Positions 1 to 9,900 of a stretch of DNA of 64,000 nucleotides are shown in pieces (the stretch's first letter is position 1; every line of letters begins with the position of its first letter). Below the pieces are notes generated by a model. It was not told the DNA's origin. It saw nothing but the letters and a program-made list of their open reading frames with translations, and ran no database searches. Both the position numbers and the translations under genes were made by a program. Origin of the DNA: Chitinophagales bacterium (lineage in GTDB: Bacteria > Bacteroidota > Bacteroidia > Chitinophagales > Saprospiraceae). The stretch is from contig JAAFIM010000006.1 in assembly GCA_013297745.1 (NCBI GenBank), forward strand, positions 1-64,000, in the 5' to 3' direction.

Positions 1-57
1 ATGCAAATCCGCAGCGCAGCGGGAGTAGTTACTCGCCGCGTACAAATTGCTAAATAA
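1..57 (+). CDS. 3' end of a probable T9SS cargo protein (partial)
   Basis: The window opens inside a reading frame that ends at TAA 55-57. The visible tail (MQIRSAAGVVTRRVQIAK) has the rhythm of the last strand of a type A T9SS C-terminal sorting domain: hydrophobic strand, small turn, Val-rich strand, terminal Lys. The gene body lies to the left of the window, so nothing more can be said about its function. The in-frame ATG at position 1 is probably an internal Met. Confidence 0.5.
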   Translation: MQIRSAAGVVTRRVQIAK

Positions 58-82
58 TTATAACTTTCAAAGTTTTATACAA

Positions 83-120
83 AACGCTGCTGGCTTGTGC
101 TGGTGGCGTTTTTTTGTTTT
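83..120 (+). terminator. Rho-independent terminator of the leftmost gene
   Basis: AACGC and GCGTT pair around a T/G-rich loop and are followed directly by a run of seven T. It sits 26 bases after the stop codon at 57. Confidence 0.6.
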
Positions 121-196
121 TAAGTATCAGGAATAATTTATTGGTGATTAAAAACTTACACCTTTGCAACGATATTTTTAATTTTTTTTTTATAAA

Positions 197-268
197 CCCC
201 GTGTTTCACACGGGGCAATTGCCGTTCAACCCCTTCGGGGTTGGCAAATATGAACCCTGAAAGGGTTC
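197..268. repeat. Three successive short palindromes
   Basis: The spacer holds three back-to-back hairpins: CCCC-GTGTTTCACACGGGG at 197-215, an AACCCC/GGGGTT hairpin with a TTC-type loop at 228-242, and a GAACCC/GGGTTC hairpin at 252-268. No coding frame covers them. They resemble the short extragenic palindromes scattered in many Bacteroidota genomes; function unknown. Confidence 0.6.
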
Positions 269-423
269 AATAATGGCGGGGGCAATGAGCGAATAAAAGC
301 AAGTTTTGTTAATCCCCAATAATTATTTTCAGACACTTATACTAAATTTAAAAAGTAAGTGTGTAACAGCAGCATAAATTATTTAAAATATTGGAGTTAC
401 GAGAGTATAGATTTTTTACAATA

Positions 424-959
424 GCACGGGGTTTTATACCCCGTGCGGTAAATAAAAAAATCTTATTAGTGTTGGGTTTTACTTACTGGAGTTACGCTTG
501 AGGCTTCATTTTAGTACAAAAAAAACTAAAAATTAAATAGGTTAGAAATTTTTTTTGACGGCTTACGCCTAAAAAATTTATCTTCCGTACTTTTTTGGTG
601 GCAAAAAAGTACCAAAAAAGCCAACGCCAAAAAGGCGTTTTTGCTTGTATTTTCTACGAAAATAAGCGCAAAACCGTCGCTACAAGACGACGTTTTTTGC
701 TACGCAAAAAAGCTACTGCCCTCGCTTTGCTCGGTTGGTCGTCTTTCCGCGACATACGCTGGTTTTGGCGTCGCACGACGAAAACTTAGCTTTTCAACTT
801 GACTTTTATTACAAAATAGCTCAAGCGTAACTCCAGTTACTTATTAGTGTTGGGTTTTACACCCAACACACCAAAAATATATTTTATAAACTTTATTCTT
901 GCGTTGGGTATAAAACCCAACGCTAATAAGATTTTTGCACCACGTGTATAAAACCCCAC
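424..959. repeat. REP-like palindromes with a GGGTTTTA-ACCC core
   Basis: Palindromes sharing the pattern G(T/C)G..GGGTTTTAyACCC lie at 424-446, 847-869 and 901-923, with a degenerate copy near 940-959. The same core appears twice inside each MITE at 40114 and 55166. No gene is visible in 58-1110; the only open frame (595-789) is built from low-complexity repeats. The family looks like a dispersed palindromic unit of this genome. Confidence 0.6.
485..837. mobile_element. Putative 353-bp inverted-repeat-bounded insertion
   Basis: An 18-bp perfect inverted repeat (ACTGGAGTTACGCTTGAG at 485-502, its complement at 820-837) bounds the segment. A 21-bp direct repeat flanks it at 462-482 and 840-860, as if the element had inserted into, or duplicated part of, a GGGTTTTA palindrome. 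The interior holds another palindrome around 587-615 (GTACTTTTTTGG and its complement). It encodes no transposase, so a non-autonomous element is the best reading; 21 bp is long for a target duplication. Confidence 0.4.
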
Positions 960-1046
960 GCTCTCGCTTATTTTTATAATCATAGTGCTTAATAGCTCTT
1001 ATTACACACTCACTTTTTAAATTCTGTATTATTAGAATTTAGCGGT

Positions 1047-1084
1047 AAAAAAAGCCCCCACTTGTTACGGTGAGGGCTTTTTTT
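1047..1084 (-). terminator. Terminator of the M16 peptidase gene (bidirectional shape)
   Basis: A stem of AAAAGCCC and GGGCTTTT with A and T runs on both sides lies 27 bases beyond the minus-strand stop at 1111. Confidence 0.75.
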
Positions 1085-1110
1085 GTTATAAATAGTTGAA
1101 AAATAACCAA

Positions 1111-4100
1111 TTAAGGTTTTTCTGTGCTAGCTTTTTCAGGATTAACGGTAACGATAACCGCTTTTTTCAAATCAATGTATTGGTTGGCAGTTGCTTTAAT
1201 ATCTTCTCTTTTGAGATTATCTATCAACGTATTGTACTCGGTAATGGTTTTGAGGTCAGTTTTGCGGCGATAACGGCCTGTGATAGAAGCCATCCAAAAG
1301 CGATTAGATTCCAAATTGACTTCATTAGCGCGGCGTTGTTGTTCGCGGATTTTGTTGAAATTATCTTCGGTAGCGCCTTCTGTTTGTAGTTTTTTGACCT
1401 CATCTTTGACCGCTTGCACCAAATTATCCACATTATCAGGCGCGCATTGGAACATAATCAACACTTCACTAACCCCTTTGGGTTCGCTTTCAAAACCGCC
1501 ACCTACATAAGGAGAATATACCCCGCCTTTGTCTTCGCGCAAGTTTTCGCGCACCATAATATCCAAAACTCTAACCATAGCATCCAATTTGTAGTCTTTT
1601 TCGCGAGACCAAGGTTCTTCCAAGTGGAAAGAAATCGCCACGTTGCTTTGTGGGGCTATACCTTTTTTGAAGCTATTGATAGCGCCTGTGGGTGTTTTCA
1701 CCCCAACATCTTTACCATTTTCTACGCGGTTTTTGCTGGGCAAGCTACCAAGATATTTTTCAAACAAAGCAGGAGCAGTATTCATATCCAAATTGCCGAC
1801 AAATATAAAAGTAAAATCGCTAAAATCGCTAAAACGTTCTTGATAGATTTGGAAAGCACGGTCTAAGCTAACCGCATCAAAATCTTTGGCTGTCATCAAC
1901 AATTTGCGGCGCGGGTGGTTGCTGTTTTGGGCTTTAACCATTTCGTCGTAAAAATAGTACTGAGGATTAGTGGCCAAGTTGAGCATTTCTTCTTTGGAGT
2001 TGCTCAATAACAAGTCAAAAGCGTCTTTATCTTTGCGGGGAGCTGTAGCATACAAATGGGTAAGCTGTAGCATAGTGGTAAAATCTTCTACATTGGAGCT
2101 ACCTTTAAAACCTTCATATAATTCATCAATATAAGGGCTAGCACCTACACTAAGTCCAGTGAGTTTTTTCTCCAAACCTATTTTATCAAAAGTACCCACA
2201 CCAGATTCATCAATAATAGCAGCTGCCATAGAGGCGGTATAAAAATCTTTATCTGAATACAAAGAATGTCCTCCTGGGCTGTAGGCTTGCATCAAAATTT
2301 CATCGTTTTTGAACTTAGTAGGTTTTACCACCACTCGCACCCCATTGGAAAGGGTGTATTCAGTAATGTTTATGTTATTGTCGTTAATAACTTTGGTAGA
2401 TTTGATTTGGCCAGCTTTGGGTTCTGTAGCCATAAGCGGCATATCCAAAAATTTATCTTTATAAGGTTCTGTTTGTAGGTTTTTCAATTTATCCAACACA
2501 AGACGAACTTCAGCTTCAGTGGGTACTTTGACTGTGGCTTTTTCGGGGGCGGTGATAATAACAGAGCGATTTTCGTCCGTGAGCCAAGATTTTGCCAATT
2601 GGTTGATTTCTTCCAACTTGATACCATCCAAAAATTCTTTGGTCAATTGATACTCTTTTTCTGTATTCATAGCAGGTCGGTTTTCCAAGAAATGGGATAC
2701 ATATTCCATAGAGATATTGCCTGAAGTGGTTTTGTCTCTCTCATTATAGCGTTTTTCAGCAGCTTTTTTGACAGCCAGTTTTTGACGCTCCAATTCAGAT
2801 TCTATAAAACCGTGTTGCAAAACGCGCGCATGTTCAGTGATTAACATTTCTAAAGTAGCCAAAACGCCTGTTTCTTTGGCTGATGCACTAGCAAAATAAG
2901 CATCAACGCTGCGTACGAAATTGCCATAGCCACCATTGGCGCGCATAAAAGGGGCAGTTTTTTGTTGAGCCAATTCGCTAAAACGGGCAGACAACATATT
3001 TCCGTATAGTTCTTCCATTAGGCTGCGGCGATAATCAGCCAAGGTTTTGGTAGCGGTGGGTTTGTGTTTATAAATCAACTCTACATCTATAGAAGAGGCT
3101 TCTTTATCAGTGGCTATAGCTACAAAGGTTTCTTTGTGCATAGGCACATCATATATTTTTTTCTCGCGGGGAGCGGCGGGATTTTGGAGTTGAGAGAATT
3201 GAGTTTTAATTTTTTGCTCGATTTCATCCACATTTATATCACCTACTACAATCAAAGCCATCAAATTGGGGCGATACCAATCTTTATAAAATTGTCTGAA
3301 ACGGTCGTAAGGTGCATTTCTTATCACTTCCATAGTGCCAATAGGCAAGCGGTCGGCATAGCGGGATTGATAAAAAAGTTTATTCCAGTATTTTTCTCTC
3401 AAACGCTCGCCTGCGCCCAAGCCTGTACGCCATTCAGACTCAATTACACCGCGTTCTTTGTCAATTTCTGTGTTTTCGAAAGCGATACCGCCAGCCCAAT
3501 CCTGCATAACCAACAAAGATTTATCCACTAAACCTGCTTTATCTGTGGGCATTTGTAGCATATAAACCGTTTCGTCAAAGCTGGTGTAGGCGTTCAAATC
3601 CGCGCCAAAATTAACCCCTGTATTTTCCAAAAAGGCGATTAAGTCGTTTTTCTTAAAATTGGTCGTACCGTTGAAAGCCATGTGTTCTATAAAGTGAGCC
3701 AAACCGCGTTGGTCGTCGTCTTCTTGCATAGCACCAGCATTGACTGCCAAGCGCAATTCTACCCGTTTTTCGGGTTTGCCATTTTTCTGTATGTAGTAAC
3801 GCATCCCGTTGGATAAAGTGCCTGTGCGTACATCAGGGTTGAGAGGCAATTCGGCATCCATACCTGAAGCTTGTTCTTTGATAGAACCGCCTTTGCCGCC
3901 ACTAGAAATGCCTTTGATAGGTCGGGTTTTTGGTTCTGAAGTATCCGCCACTACCAAATCAGGATTGTTGTCGTTTGGCTTTTTGTCCGTTTGGGTGGTT
4001 GGGTTGGGTTGAGGGGTTGTTTTGCCATTGTCTGTAGTTTTGCTACTAGGGCGGCAACTAGCCAACAACAAGCCTCCGATGAATAAAGTACTTAAAAAAT

Positions 4101-4116
4101 AATTAAATTTTTTCAT
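1111..4116 (-). CDS. M16 family zinc metallopeptidase, lipoprotein
   Basis: Probable outer-membrane or periplasmic zinc endopeptidase of the pitrilysin/M16 family. The upstream ATG at 4146 would add ten residues before a clear lipoprotein signal (MKKFNYFLST then LLLASC), so I take the start at 4116; the lipid-anchored Cys is about residue 21. A low-complexity Pro/Thr/Asn linker follows. The inverted zinc motif HFIEH lies at about 141-145, and the ERGVIESE segment about 76-83 residues later carries the third ligand. The length (about 1001 aa) fits two fused M16 halves, the second being inactive as is usual in the family. It is transcribed alone, divergent from the sigma factor gene. Substrate unknown. 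Confidence 0.9.
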   Translation of the reverse strand: MKKFNYFLSTLFIGGLLLASCRPSSKTTDNGKTTPQPNPTTQTDKKPNDNNPDLVVADTSEPKTRPIKGISSGGKGGSIKEQASGMDAELPLNPDVRTGTLSNGMRYYIQKNGKPEKRVELRLAVNAGAMQEDDDQRGLAHFIEHMAFNGTTNFKKNDLIAFLENTGVNFGADLNAYTSFDETVYMLQMPTDKAGLVDKSLLVMQDWAGGIAFENTEIDKERGVIESEWRTGLGAGERLREKYWNKLFYQSRYADRLPIGTMEVIRNAPYDRFRQFYKDWYRPNLMALIVVGDINVDEIEQKIKTQFSQLQNPAAPREKKIYDVPMHKETFVAIATDKEASSIDVELIYKHKPTATKTLADYRRSLMEELYGNMLSARFSELAQQKTAPFMRANGGYGNFVRSVDAYFASASAKETGVLATLEMLITEHARVLQHGFIESELERQKLAVKKAAEKRYNERDKTTSGNISMEYVSHFLENRPAMNTEKEYQLTKEFLDGIKLEEINQLAKSWLTDENRSVIITAPEKATVKVPTEAEVRLVLDKLKNLQTEPYKDKFLDMPLMATEPKAGQIKSTKVINDNNINITEYTLSNGVRVVVKPTKFKNDEILMQAYSPGGHSLYSDKDFYTASMAAAIIDESGVGTFDKIGLEKKLTGLSVGASPYIDELYEGFKGSSNVEDFTTMLQLTHLYATAPRKDKDAFDLLLSNSKEEMLNLATNPQYYFYDEMVKAQNSNHPRRKLLMTAKDFDAVSLDRAFQIYQERFSDFSDFTFIFVGNLDMNTAPALFEKYLGSLPSKNRVENGKDVGVKTPTGAINSFKKGIAPQSNVAISFHLEEPWSREKDYKLDAMVRVLDIMVRENLREDKGGVYSPYVGGGFESEPKGVSEVLIMFQCAPDNVDNLVQAVKDEVKKLQTEGATEDNFNKIREQQRRANEVNLESNRFWMASITGRYRRKTDLKTITEYNTLIDNLKREDIKATANQYIDLKKAVIVTVNPEKASTEKP

Positions 4117-4168
4117 ATGAAAAGAAAAATTATAAAATGTTAGCAATAAAATCGTAATTTTGCGCCCG

Positions 4169-4176
4169 CAAATTTA
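4169..4176 (-). promoter_or_regulatory. -7 element for the M16 peptidase gene
   Basis: On the minus strand this reads TAAATTTG, matching the Bacteroidota -7 box TAnnTTTG, about 52 bases before the start at 4116. A TTG lies roughly 17 bases further upstream. Confidence 0.5.
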
Positions 4177-4317
4177 GTCAATAAAATTTGTATCAATATC
4201 ACTTTGCGCTTATTTTTAGACAATAGGCAAACAAAAGGCGATAAAAAATTTTTTTTGCTGAAATTTTGCCCCCAACGGTAACAAATTCCCCTTAATTATC
4301 ATAGACTAACAAAGCAA

Positions 4318-4890
4318 GTGGAAAAAGAAAACGAAATTCTTTCAGCTATCAAATTGGGTAATCCCAAGTTGCTGGAACAACTCTATAATGAGTACCGCCG
4401 CCCTTTTTTACTTTGGGCGGTGCAAAACTATAAGTGTGATGATGACGCAGCTTTGGAAGTATACCAAAAAGCTTTTACTGTGCTGTACTTCAATGTGAAA
4501 AATGGCAAATTGCAGCAATTGACTAGCAGCCTCAAAACGTATATTTTTGCTATAGGCAAAAATTTATTTTATGAGCGTTTTCGAGACAAATCTTTGCAAG
4601 TCGTACATATTGATGAGGTTATGAACACCACAGCGGTACAAGACCAAATAGACAATTCTATTTTAGAACATTATCAAAATAATCATCAGCGCGAGTTTGT
4701 GCGTCAATTGTTAGACAAAATCGGCGACCCTTGCCGCAAAATCCTTTCCCTTATTTTTATAGATGGACTGGGACATAAAGAGGTGGTGGATGCTATGGGA
4801 TATAGCGACGAAAGGGTGGTAAGAAAACGCAAATCATTGTGCCTCAAGACATTGCGTGAAATGTCGCTCCAACTAAAAAATCACGACTAA
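4318..4890 (+). CDS. ECF-type RNA polymerase sigma factor
   Basis: Small sigma-70 family factor (190 aa) that would redirect RNA polymerase to a dedicated regulon. Region 2 is visible in the N-terminal half (the stretch LLEQLYNEYRRPF, then the YQKAF and LKTYIFAIGKNL helices), and a region 4 helix-turn-helix near residues 130-180 (RKILSLIFIDGLGHKEVVDAMG). The start is a GTG; no better ATG precedes the conserved region. A 47-base gap separates it from a membrane-anchored protein that is a likely anti-sigma factor, the standard ECF arrangement. Regulon and signal are unknown. Confidence 0.85.
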   Translation: MEKENEILSAIKLGNPKLLEQLYNEYRRPFLLWAVQNYKCDDDAALEVYQKAFTVLYFNVKNGKLQQLTSSLKTYIFAIGKNLFYERFRDKSLQVVHIDEVMNTTAVQDQIDNSILEHYQNNHQREFVRQLLDKIGDPCRKILSLIFIDGLGHKEVVDAMGYSDERVVRKRKSLCLKTLREMSLQLKNHD

Positions 4891-4937
4891 GCCCTACTAT
4901 ATTGTGCCTTAAAAATAAAAAATCAATATTTTAAACT

Positions 4938-5744
4938 ATGAATGACTTCGCCAAAATGCAACTCATTGAGGCTTACCACTCCCAACAACTGGACGCAACA
5001 CAGCAAAGCCAATTTGACGAGTTGTATCTCAATGATATAGAATTTGCCAAACAAGTGGAAGATTTTAAACCAATTTTCGAAGGATTTGAAATGTTGCATT
5101 TAGAAGCTTTTGAAAAACAAATACAGTCTTGGGAAATAGCGAATCAACTCAACCCACAAGTCAATCAACCCCAATTGGTAGCCCACAAAGGAGGGCTATG
5201 GCGAAAATTGATGGTTTATGTGGCAGCCGCAGCCATATTGATAGCAGCTCCTATCTTTTATTGGAACAGCCAATTAACCGAAAATGAACAGTTCGCTCAT
5301 TTTTTCGACCCCAATACTATGGCGGTAATGATTCCCGCTGTTCGTGCTGGTGGATTAACTCCAGCCAAAGAATTAGAAAAAAAAGCTTTGGAAGCTTATG
5401 TACGCAAAGATTTCGCTGTAGCTTTGCCACTTTTGCAGGAGTACAGCAATGTGCATAAAGATAGTGTGCGAATAGTCAAAAGTATGAAACTTTATATTGG
5501 TATATCTCAACTTGGTTTGAATAAACCTGCTGAATCTATAGCGTCCTTAAAAGATTTCTTAAGTTTTAATGAAGAGACCATATCAGATTATCGCCAAGAA
5601 GCTGAATGGATGCTGGCTTTAGCCTATCATCGCAATGGGCAAAAGGATGAAGCGTTAGATTTATTGCAACAAATCGCTCAACAACCCAACAATGAATACA
5701 GCAGTAATGCTCAAAAAATGTATGGGATGTTGAACCAAAAATAA
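4938..5744 (+). CDS. Single-pass membrane protein with TPR-like repeats, probable anti-sigma partner
   Basis: 268 aa. An N-terminal soluble part of about 85 residues carries a motif seen in Bacteroidota anti-sigma-like proteins (AYHSQQLDATQQSQFDELY). One membrane helix follows (about 92-110, VYVAAAAILIAAPIFYW). The outer part contains helical repeats of TPR type, with alternating Ala/Leu helices up to the C-terminus (EALDLLQQIAQQPNNEYSSNAQKM). Position directly after the ECF factor suggests it holds or releases that sigma factor. I see no recognisable zinc-binding anti-sigma motif, so the anti-sigma role is inferred from context. Confidence 0.65.
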   Translation: MNDFAKMQLIEAYHSQQLDATQQSQFDELYLNDIEFAKQVEDFKPIFEGFEMLHLEAFEKQIQSWEIANQLNPQVNQPQLVAHKGGLWRKLMVYVAAAAILIAAPIFYWNSQLTENEQFAHFFDPNTMAVMIPAVRAGGLTPAKELEKKALEAYVRKDFAVALPLLQEYSNVHKDSVRIVKSMKLYIGISQLGLNKPAESIASLKDFLSFNEETISDYRQEAEWMLALAYHRNGQKDEALDLLQQIAQQPNNEYSSNAQKMYGMLNQK

Positions 5745-5758
5745 ATAATATTGTTTAT

Positions 5759-5789
5759 AGGTTTTCTTGAAAAAGGAAGCCTTTTTTTA
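5759..5789 (+). terminator. Weak terminator after the sigma/anti-sigma pair
   Basis: AGGTTTTC pairs with GGAAGCCT through two G-U pairs and is followed by seven T. Confidence 0.45.
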
Positions 5790-5813
5790 TTCTAAATTTA
5801 CCTCTAAACTTAT

Positions 5814-6752
5814 ATGCAAACTGTATTACGCTGTTTCTTGCTATTGCTGGCTGCTTGCGGTCAAATAATGGCTTTAGCCCAAAAATCCAAACCAGCTGCT
5901 GTTATCCCCGAACAATTGGATAAAACCTTGCTTTGGAAAGTGTCAGGCAAAGGGATAAAAACTTCCTATATTTATGGCACTATTCATATGATTTCTCAAA
6001 AAGATTTTTTTATGAATCCAGCCACTCTCAAGGCGTTCGACAAAACCAAATCATTGATTACCGAAATTGATATGAGCAACCAACTCGCTATGGGGGTACA
6101 AATGCTTCGCCTTGCGCCTATGAAAAATGCCGAATTGAAAAATTTATTATCCGAAGCGGACTACAATACGGTTAAGAATTATTTTGAAAAAGAATCTTCT
6201 AACCCTGAACTCAAAATGATGCCTTTTTCTATGGTAGAAAACTGGAAACCTATGCTTTTGCAGTCATTTTTGTACACAGATATGATAGAAAAACCGGTCA
6301 AAGCTTATGAAATGGAATTTATTAGCTTAGCTCAAAAACGCAAAAAAATGCAATTTGGAGGATTAGAAACTATAGAAGACCAAATGAATGTGTTTGAAAC
6401 CATTTCTTATGCTGACCAAGCCAAAGCACTTTTGGAAATGATACAACAGGTCAAAATGTCAGACAAAACGGCAGTTAATGAATTTGCTAAATTGGTGGCG
6501 TTGTACAAAAGTCAAGATATAGACGCTATGGTAGCTCTTTCCAAAGAATCTTTTGGGGAAATGGGGGATAAATCTGAAGACGCGCTATTGACCAATCGCA
6601 ATAAAAATTGGATTCCCAAAATTGGCGAAATGGCGAAAAAAACGCCCTGCTTCTTTGCTGTCGGTGCGGCACATTTGGGGGGTGAAAATGGCATTATTCG
6701 CTTGTTGATGCGCGAAGGCTATAAGGTAGAGCCTATAAATAATCAAAACTAG
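5814..6752 (+). CDS. TraB/GumN family protein
   Basis: 312 aa, exported: the N-terminus is a signal peptide, possibly lipoprotein type (LLLLAAC). The two hallmark motifs of the TraB/GumN/TIKI superfamily are present: YGTIHM at about 54-59 and GAAHLGGENG near 283-292, with a conserved Glu (ITEIDM) between them. Animal TIKI members are metalloproteases, and bacterial ones are presumed hydrolases of unknown substrate. It stands as its own transcription unit, with a terminator just downstream. The family assignment is firm, the activity is not. Confidence 0.85.
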   Translation: MQTVLRCFLLLLAACGQIMALAQKSKPAAVIPEQLDKTLLWKVSGKGIKTSYIYGTIHMISQKDFFMNPATLKAFDKTKSLITEIDMSNQLAMGVQMLRLAPMKNAELKNLLSEADYNTVKNYFEKESSNPELKMMPFSMVENWKPMLLQSFLYTDMIEKPVKAYEMEFISLAQKRKKMQFGGLETIEDQMNVFETISYADQAKALLEMIQQVKMSDKTAVNEFAKLVALYKSQDIDAMVALSKESFGEMGDKSEDALLTNRNKNWIPKIGEMAKKTPCFFAVGAAHLGGENGIIRLLMREGYKVEPINNQN

Positions 6753-6765
6753 AAAAATTATCTTT

Positions 6766-6799
6766 CCTTGCTCAAACCTTGGGCAAGGATTTTTTTTGC
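6766..6799 (+). terminator. Terminator after the TraB/GumN gene
   Basis: CCTTGC pairs with GCAAGG and is followed by eight T. Confidence 0.75.
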
Positions 6800-6892
6800 T
6801 CCAATATGAACTCAAGGTTAATTTTTTATCAAATTTTTACCAAATTTGAACGAATATGCTAAAAAATATAATCATTTTCGCATAAAAATAGC

Positions 6893-6900
6893 TAACTTTG
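6893..6900 (+). promoter_or_regulatory. -7 element TAACTTTG for the first T9SS giant
   Basis: Perfect TAnnTTTG box 34 bases before the ATG at 6935. The same box recurs before the paralogue at 10192, so the two are probably co-regulated. Confidence 0.6.
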
Positions 6901-6934
6901 CCCCGCATTTTTCACAATTTAATTTTTAAAAAAA

Positions 6935-9900
6935 ATGATAGCAAATAACTACAAATTTATCAGCTTTTTAGTCGCTTGTATGTTTTGTTTTTTGGGCAGC
7001 GAGGTGTATTCGCAAGCCTATTCTTGGGCAAATTCGGCTGGAGGCAGCACAGGCCAAGATTATGGCTATAGCACAGCAGTAGATGCCAACGGCAATGTTG
7101 TTGTGGGCGGAGTGTTTCGCGGGACTGTAGACTTTGACCCTTCAGCGGCTGTGTTTAATTTGGTTAATACCACAACGGTTGATAACGGTTCTGTTACCAA
7201 GTACGATGCGAATGGTGCTTTTCTGTGGGCGTTTAAGATTGGTGCTACAGGTGTGGCGGATGCAGCGCAAGTGTATGGTGTAGCCACAGATGCTACTGGT
7301 AATGTGTATGTTACAGGTAGATTTAAAGGTACAGCAGATTTTAATCCAGATGCCATAATTACCAACAATTTGACTGCCGTAGGTTCTAGTTATGATATGT
7401 TTGTGGCTAAATATGATGCCAATGGTGCTTATATTTGGGCTTTTAATATGGGTGGGACTCAAGATGACGATTCGCGCGGCGTAGCTGTTGATAATAATGG
7501 AAATGTGTATTTGGTGGGTATGTTTCAAGGGAATATGGATTTTGACCCTTCAGCAGCTACATTTTCTTTAACTGTTACAGGCGGAGTTGGCTATGATATA
7601 TCTATTTCCAAATATACGACTGCAGGAGCTTTTGTTTTCGCTCAAAGAATAGGCGGTACTAGTTCCGATAGAGGTTTTGGAATTGCCTTGGATGGGAATA
7701 ACGATATTATCATCACGGGGCGTTCTGCTTCCACCAATTTAGATGCTGACCCTTCAGCAGCAGTGGCTACTTTTGTTACCAATGGCGTTGAAGATGCTTT
7801 TGTGGCTAAATATGATAATAATGGCGCGTATCAATGGGCTACTTTGATGGGCAGCACAGGCGTGGATGAGGGTTTAAACGTAGCAACAGACGCTGCCAAT
7901 AACGTGTACGCAGTGGGTCGTTTTGCGATTTCTTTGGATGCTGACCCTTCCGCTAATGTGGTTGCCTTGGCTTCTGCTGGTGGTTTGGACGGTTATTTGA
8001 TAAAATATAATAGCGCAGGCCAATACCAAGCAGGGTTTAGATTAGGCTCTACCAGCGGGGACGAAATACAAAGCGTTTTTGTTGATGCCAACAGCGTTTA
8101 TATCACGGGTGGATTTAACGGTACGGTAGATTTTGACCCTTCTGTGTCTAATGTAGCGAGTTTGAACCCAGCCAACACCAGCAACGATATTTTTGTAGCA
8201 ACTTATGATTTCAGCCTAAATTATTTGGCTGCTTTCAACGCAGGCGGTGCAAATAGTGATTTGGGTTATGATATTTTTGTACAAAATAATAATATCCACG
8301 TTTGTGGCGGTTTCCAAGCTACAGCGGATTTCAATCCCTCGCCAGCTACCAACAACTTGATAAGTAATGGGGTCAATGATATGTTTATTGCCAAATATAC
8401 GCCTTGTACTCAACCAACCAGCCCAACAGCGGCAACAAGTGTTTCATTGATTTGTGGCAATAGTAGCGCAATTCTATCCGTAACTGCTGGCAGTTTGGGA
8501 AGTGCATCCAATTGGACTTGGTATGAAAACGCTTGTAGCGGTGCTAGCATAGGCACAGGCGCGACCTTAACCGTAAATCCTACCGTTACTACTACTTATT
8601 ATGTACGCGCAGAAGGTGGTTGTGTAACTCCGTCTGCTTGTGCAATGTCTACCATAACCGTGAGTGCAGCCCCTACTTTGACGCTTAGTGCGGTCAATCT
8701 TACCTGTGCTGGTCAATCTAATGGACTTGTCAACGCGAGTGCTGCTGCTGGAGTAACGCCTTATACGTTTATTTGGTCAAATAATGCGACCAGTCAAAAT
8801 ATCACGGGTTTGGCGCAAGGTACTTATTCGACTACAGTTACTGATGCGCAAGGTTGTTCATCAACCGCTTCTGCTACTATCACAGAACCTGCAGCACTTT
8901 CTCTAAATTTGGTTGTGAATGACGTGGATTGCGGTGGCAATAACACAGGAGATGTGTCAAGTGTGGTTAATGGTGGCACTAGCCCATATAGTTATCTTTG
9001 GACTAACAATAGCACAACAGCTAATTTGAATGATATTGCTGCTGGAACTTATACGGTTACAGTTATAGATTTTAACGCTTGCACTATTTTAGCATCGGCT
9101 ACAGTGGTAGAGCCTTCTATTTTGACAATAATGGTTAGCAATTCAAGCAATCCTACAGGTTGTGGTACAGCTACAGGTAGTATCAACACTATGGGTATGG
9201 GTGGCGCAGCGCCTTATAGCTTCAATATCAACGGCAATACTTTTACCTCTAATAGTAATTTTACTAATTTAGCTTCTGGTATTTATACAGTTGGTGTTTT
9301 AGATGATAATGGTTGTTTTTCTACCACTTCCATAACTTTGAGCGACCCAAGTGGTATATCGGTGAGCGTAAATGCAACCAATGTTAGTTGTTTTGCTGGT
9401 GATAACGGCGCAGCTATGGCCAATGTGACTGGAAACTCTGGAACTATAAATTATATGTGGTCAGATGGACAAATGTCTATGACAGCTACAGGCTTGATTG
9501 CGGATACTTATACAGTTACGGTTACAGATGCTAACAATTGCAGCGCTTTTGGTTCTGTTACTATTAGCGAACCTACTATATTAGCTATAACTACATCAGT
9601 AACTCCAGCTAATTCAGCCAATACAGCTAACGGAACAGCTACAGCCAATGTGTCGGGTGGTACAGCGCCTTATATATTTGCATGGGCTGATGGACAAACA
9701 GTAAATAATGCTACTGGTTTGTTGCCTGCTGTTTACATTGTTACTGTTACTGACGCTAATGGTTGTGAGTCAACAGCTCAAGTAACTGTGCCTATAAGTG
9801 TAAACGTTAGTTTATCTGCACAAAATACAGTATTAGCCTTCCCAAATCCAACCTCTGGTTTGTTATATTTGCAAAATGTGCCTAATAATAGCCAACTGGT

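Noticed and set aside
595-789. Open frame of 64 codons near the left end
   Set aside because: Built from low-complexity palindromic repeat DNA inside an inverted-repeat element, rich in Lys/Arg, no ribosome site.
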